Positions 63,615 through 64,000 of a DNA stretch of 64,000 nucleotides are shown piece by piece; the first letter of the stretch is position 1, and every line of letters begins with the position of its first letter. The translations under genes were made by a program, and so were the position numbers. The DNA comes from Actinomycetospora callitridis (GTDB lineage: Bacteria; Actinomycetota; Actinomycetes; Mycobacteriales; Pseudonocardiaceae). The DNA lies in assembly GCF_028737265.1 (NCBI RefSeq), contig NZ_JAQZAK010000003.1, positions 310,001 to 374,000 of the forward strand. Direction: 5' to 3'. The notes beneath the pieces were generated by a model. It was not told where the DNA came from and did not search any database. It saw only the letters and a program-made list of their open reading frames with translations.

Positions 63615-64000
63615 TCAGCCCTTCTGGGCCCGCGGTGACCGGGGTGAGAAGACGCCCTCGACCGCGAAGGCCGGCAGGACGGCCTTCGAGAGCGGGCGGG
63701 AGACCTCGGCGAGGCGCGCCATGCCCTCGGCGCCCAGGTGGCGCCAGGGCCCCAGGGACATCCGGGTGGTGTGCTCCTCGATCTCCCGGCGCAGCGCGGC
63801 ACCGTCCTCGGTGAGGGCGCCGTCGCCGTCGAGCAGGCCGCGCTCGACGAGCCCGGCGGAGGCGTCGCTCCACTGCTCGGGCGACCACCCGCGGCTCTGC
63901 TGGGCGAAGCCGACGGTGAAGCCGGTGCCGGTGGCGACGTGGGTGATCAGCGCCTCGATGCCCGAGAGCCCCGCGGAGAGCAGGGCGTGCAGGTGGGCGT
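63615..64000 (-). CDS. SCO6745-family protein, C-terminal part (cut by window edge)
   Basis: About 128 C-terminal residues are present: HLHALLSAGLSGIEALITHVATGTG, then QQSRGWSPEQWSDASAGLVERGLLDGDGALTEDGAALRREIEEHT and GPWRHLGAEGMARLAEVSRPLSKAVLPAF. It lines up with the C-terminal half of the gene at 8483 (WAAAGEELAVRGWLDAHGALTADG...GPWRALGRAGTDRLAGLL), so the two are paralogs. The winged-helix-like segment suggests DNA or partner binding, but the function is unknown. The start lies beyond 64000. Confidence 0.75.
   Translation of the reverse strand, partial: AHLHALLSAGLSGIEALITHVATGTGFTVGFAQQSRGWSPEQWSDASAGLVERGLLDGDGALTEDGAALRREIEEHTTRMSLGPWRHLGAEGMARLAEVSRPLSKAVLPAFAVEGVFSPRSPRAQKG

Overview
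This 64 kb window is chromosomal DNA of a very GC-rich actinobacterium. Gene order and content point to the Pseudonocardiaceae (Pseudonocardia or Actinomycetospora-like; this is inference). The supporting signs are mycothiol-dependent maleylpyruvate-isomerase-type proteins, an F420-type PPOX protein, an exact mycobacterial-type LexA box, many GTG starts, and actinobacterial gene orders. These include hisS / metallo-hydrolase / divergent peptidyl-prolyl isomerase, and his-trp-lgt-gltBD. I found no tRNA, rRNA, phage, transposase or CRISPR array.

Region 1 (1-9.4 kb): the start of a hydrogenase-maturation operon (padR-hypC-hypF, hypF cut by the window edge). Then a minus-strand block holds a radical SAM protein of the Rv2578c type, a PPOX protein, aspS, a DUF389 membrane protein and an APH-like kinase. 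The radical SAM gene carries a 166-residue mini-intein at its iron-sulfur motif and has a perfect SOS box at its start. Region 2 (9.4-15 kb): an acyl-CoA dehydrogenase, a YibE/F membrane protein coupled to a protein built of fifteen 20-residue repeats, and a secreted protein with a Gly/His/Glu tail. Region 3 (15-23 kb): a tightly overlapped eat-eutB-eutC ethanolamine operon, and a MarR-controlled enoyl-CoA hydratase / acetoacetyl-CoA synthetase / hydroxyacyl dehydrogenase operon. Region 4 (23-31.4 kb): a large LuxR-type ATPase regulator, a diiron-type MBL protein, a mycothiol-dependent-type protein, DoxX, hisS, an MBL hydrolase, a membrane-anchored cyclophilin and a frameshifted NTF2-like gene.

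Region 5 (31.4-57.8 kb) is an amino-acid biosynthesis super-cluster, almost all on the minus strand. Read in the direction of transcription it runs gtrA-hisD-hisC, hisB-small TM protein-methyltransferase-hisH, two YCII/DGPF proteins with an ECF42-type sigma factor, priA(hisA)-hisF-hisI, trpE-membrane protein-trpC-trpB-trpA, lgt and gltB-gltD. No trpF is present, which fits PriA serving both the histidine and tryptophan pathways. A LysR/EamA pair and an HxlR/RibD-type divergon interrupt it. Region 6 (57.8-64 kb): gnd, dedA, typA, an FAD oxidoreductase, a small membrane protein, and part of a second SCO6745-family protein whose paralog lies at 8.5 kb.

The most unusual features are the SOS-box-controlled, intein-split radical SAM gene, three families of dispersed palindromic intergenic elements (A, B and C) clustered around the trp and his genes, the 60-bp tandem-repeat gene, a 30-bp tandem repeat inserted in frame in gltB, and a switch-like leader before a small zinc-ribbon membrane protein.
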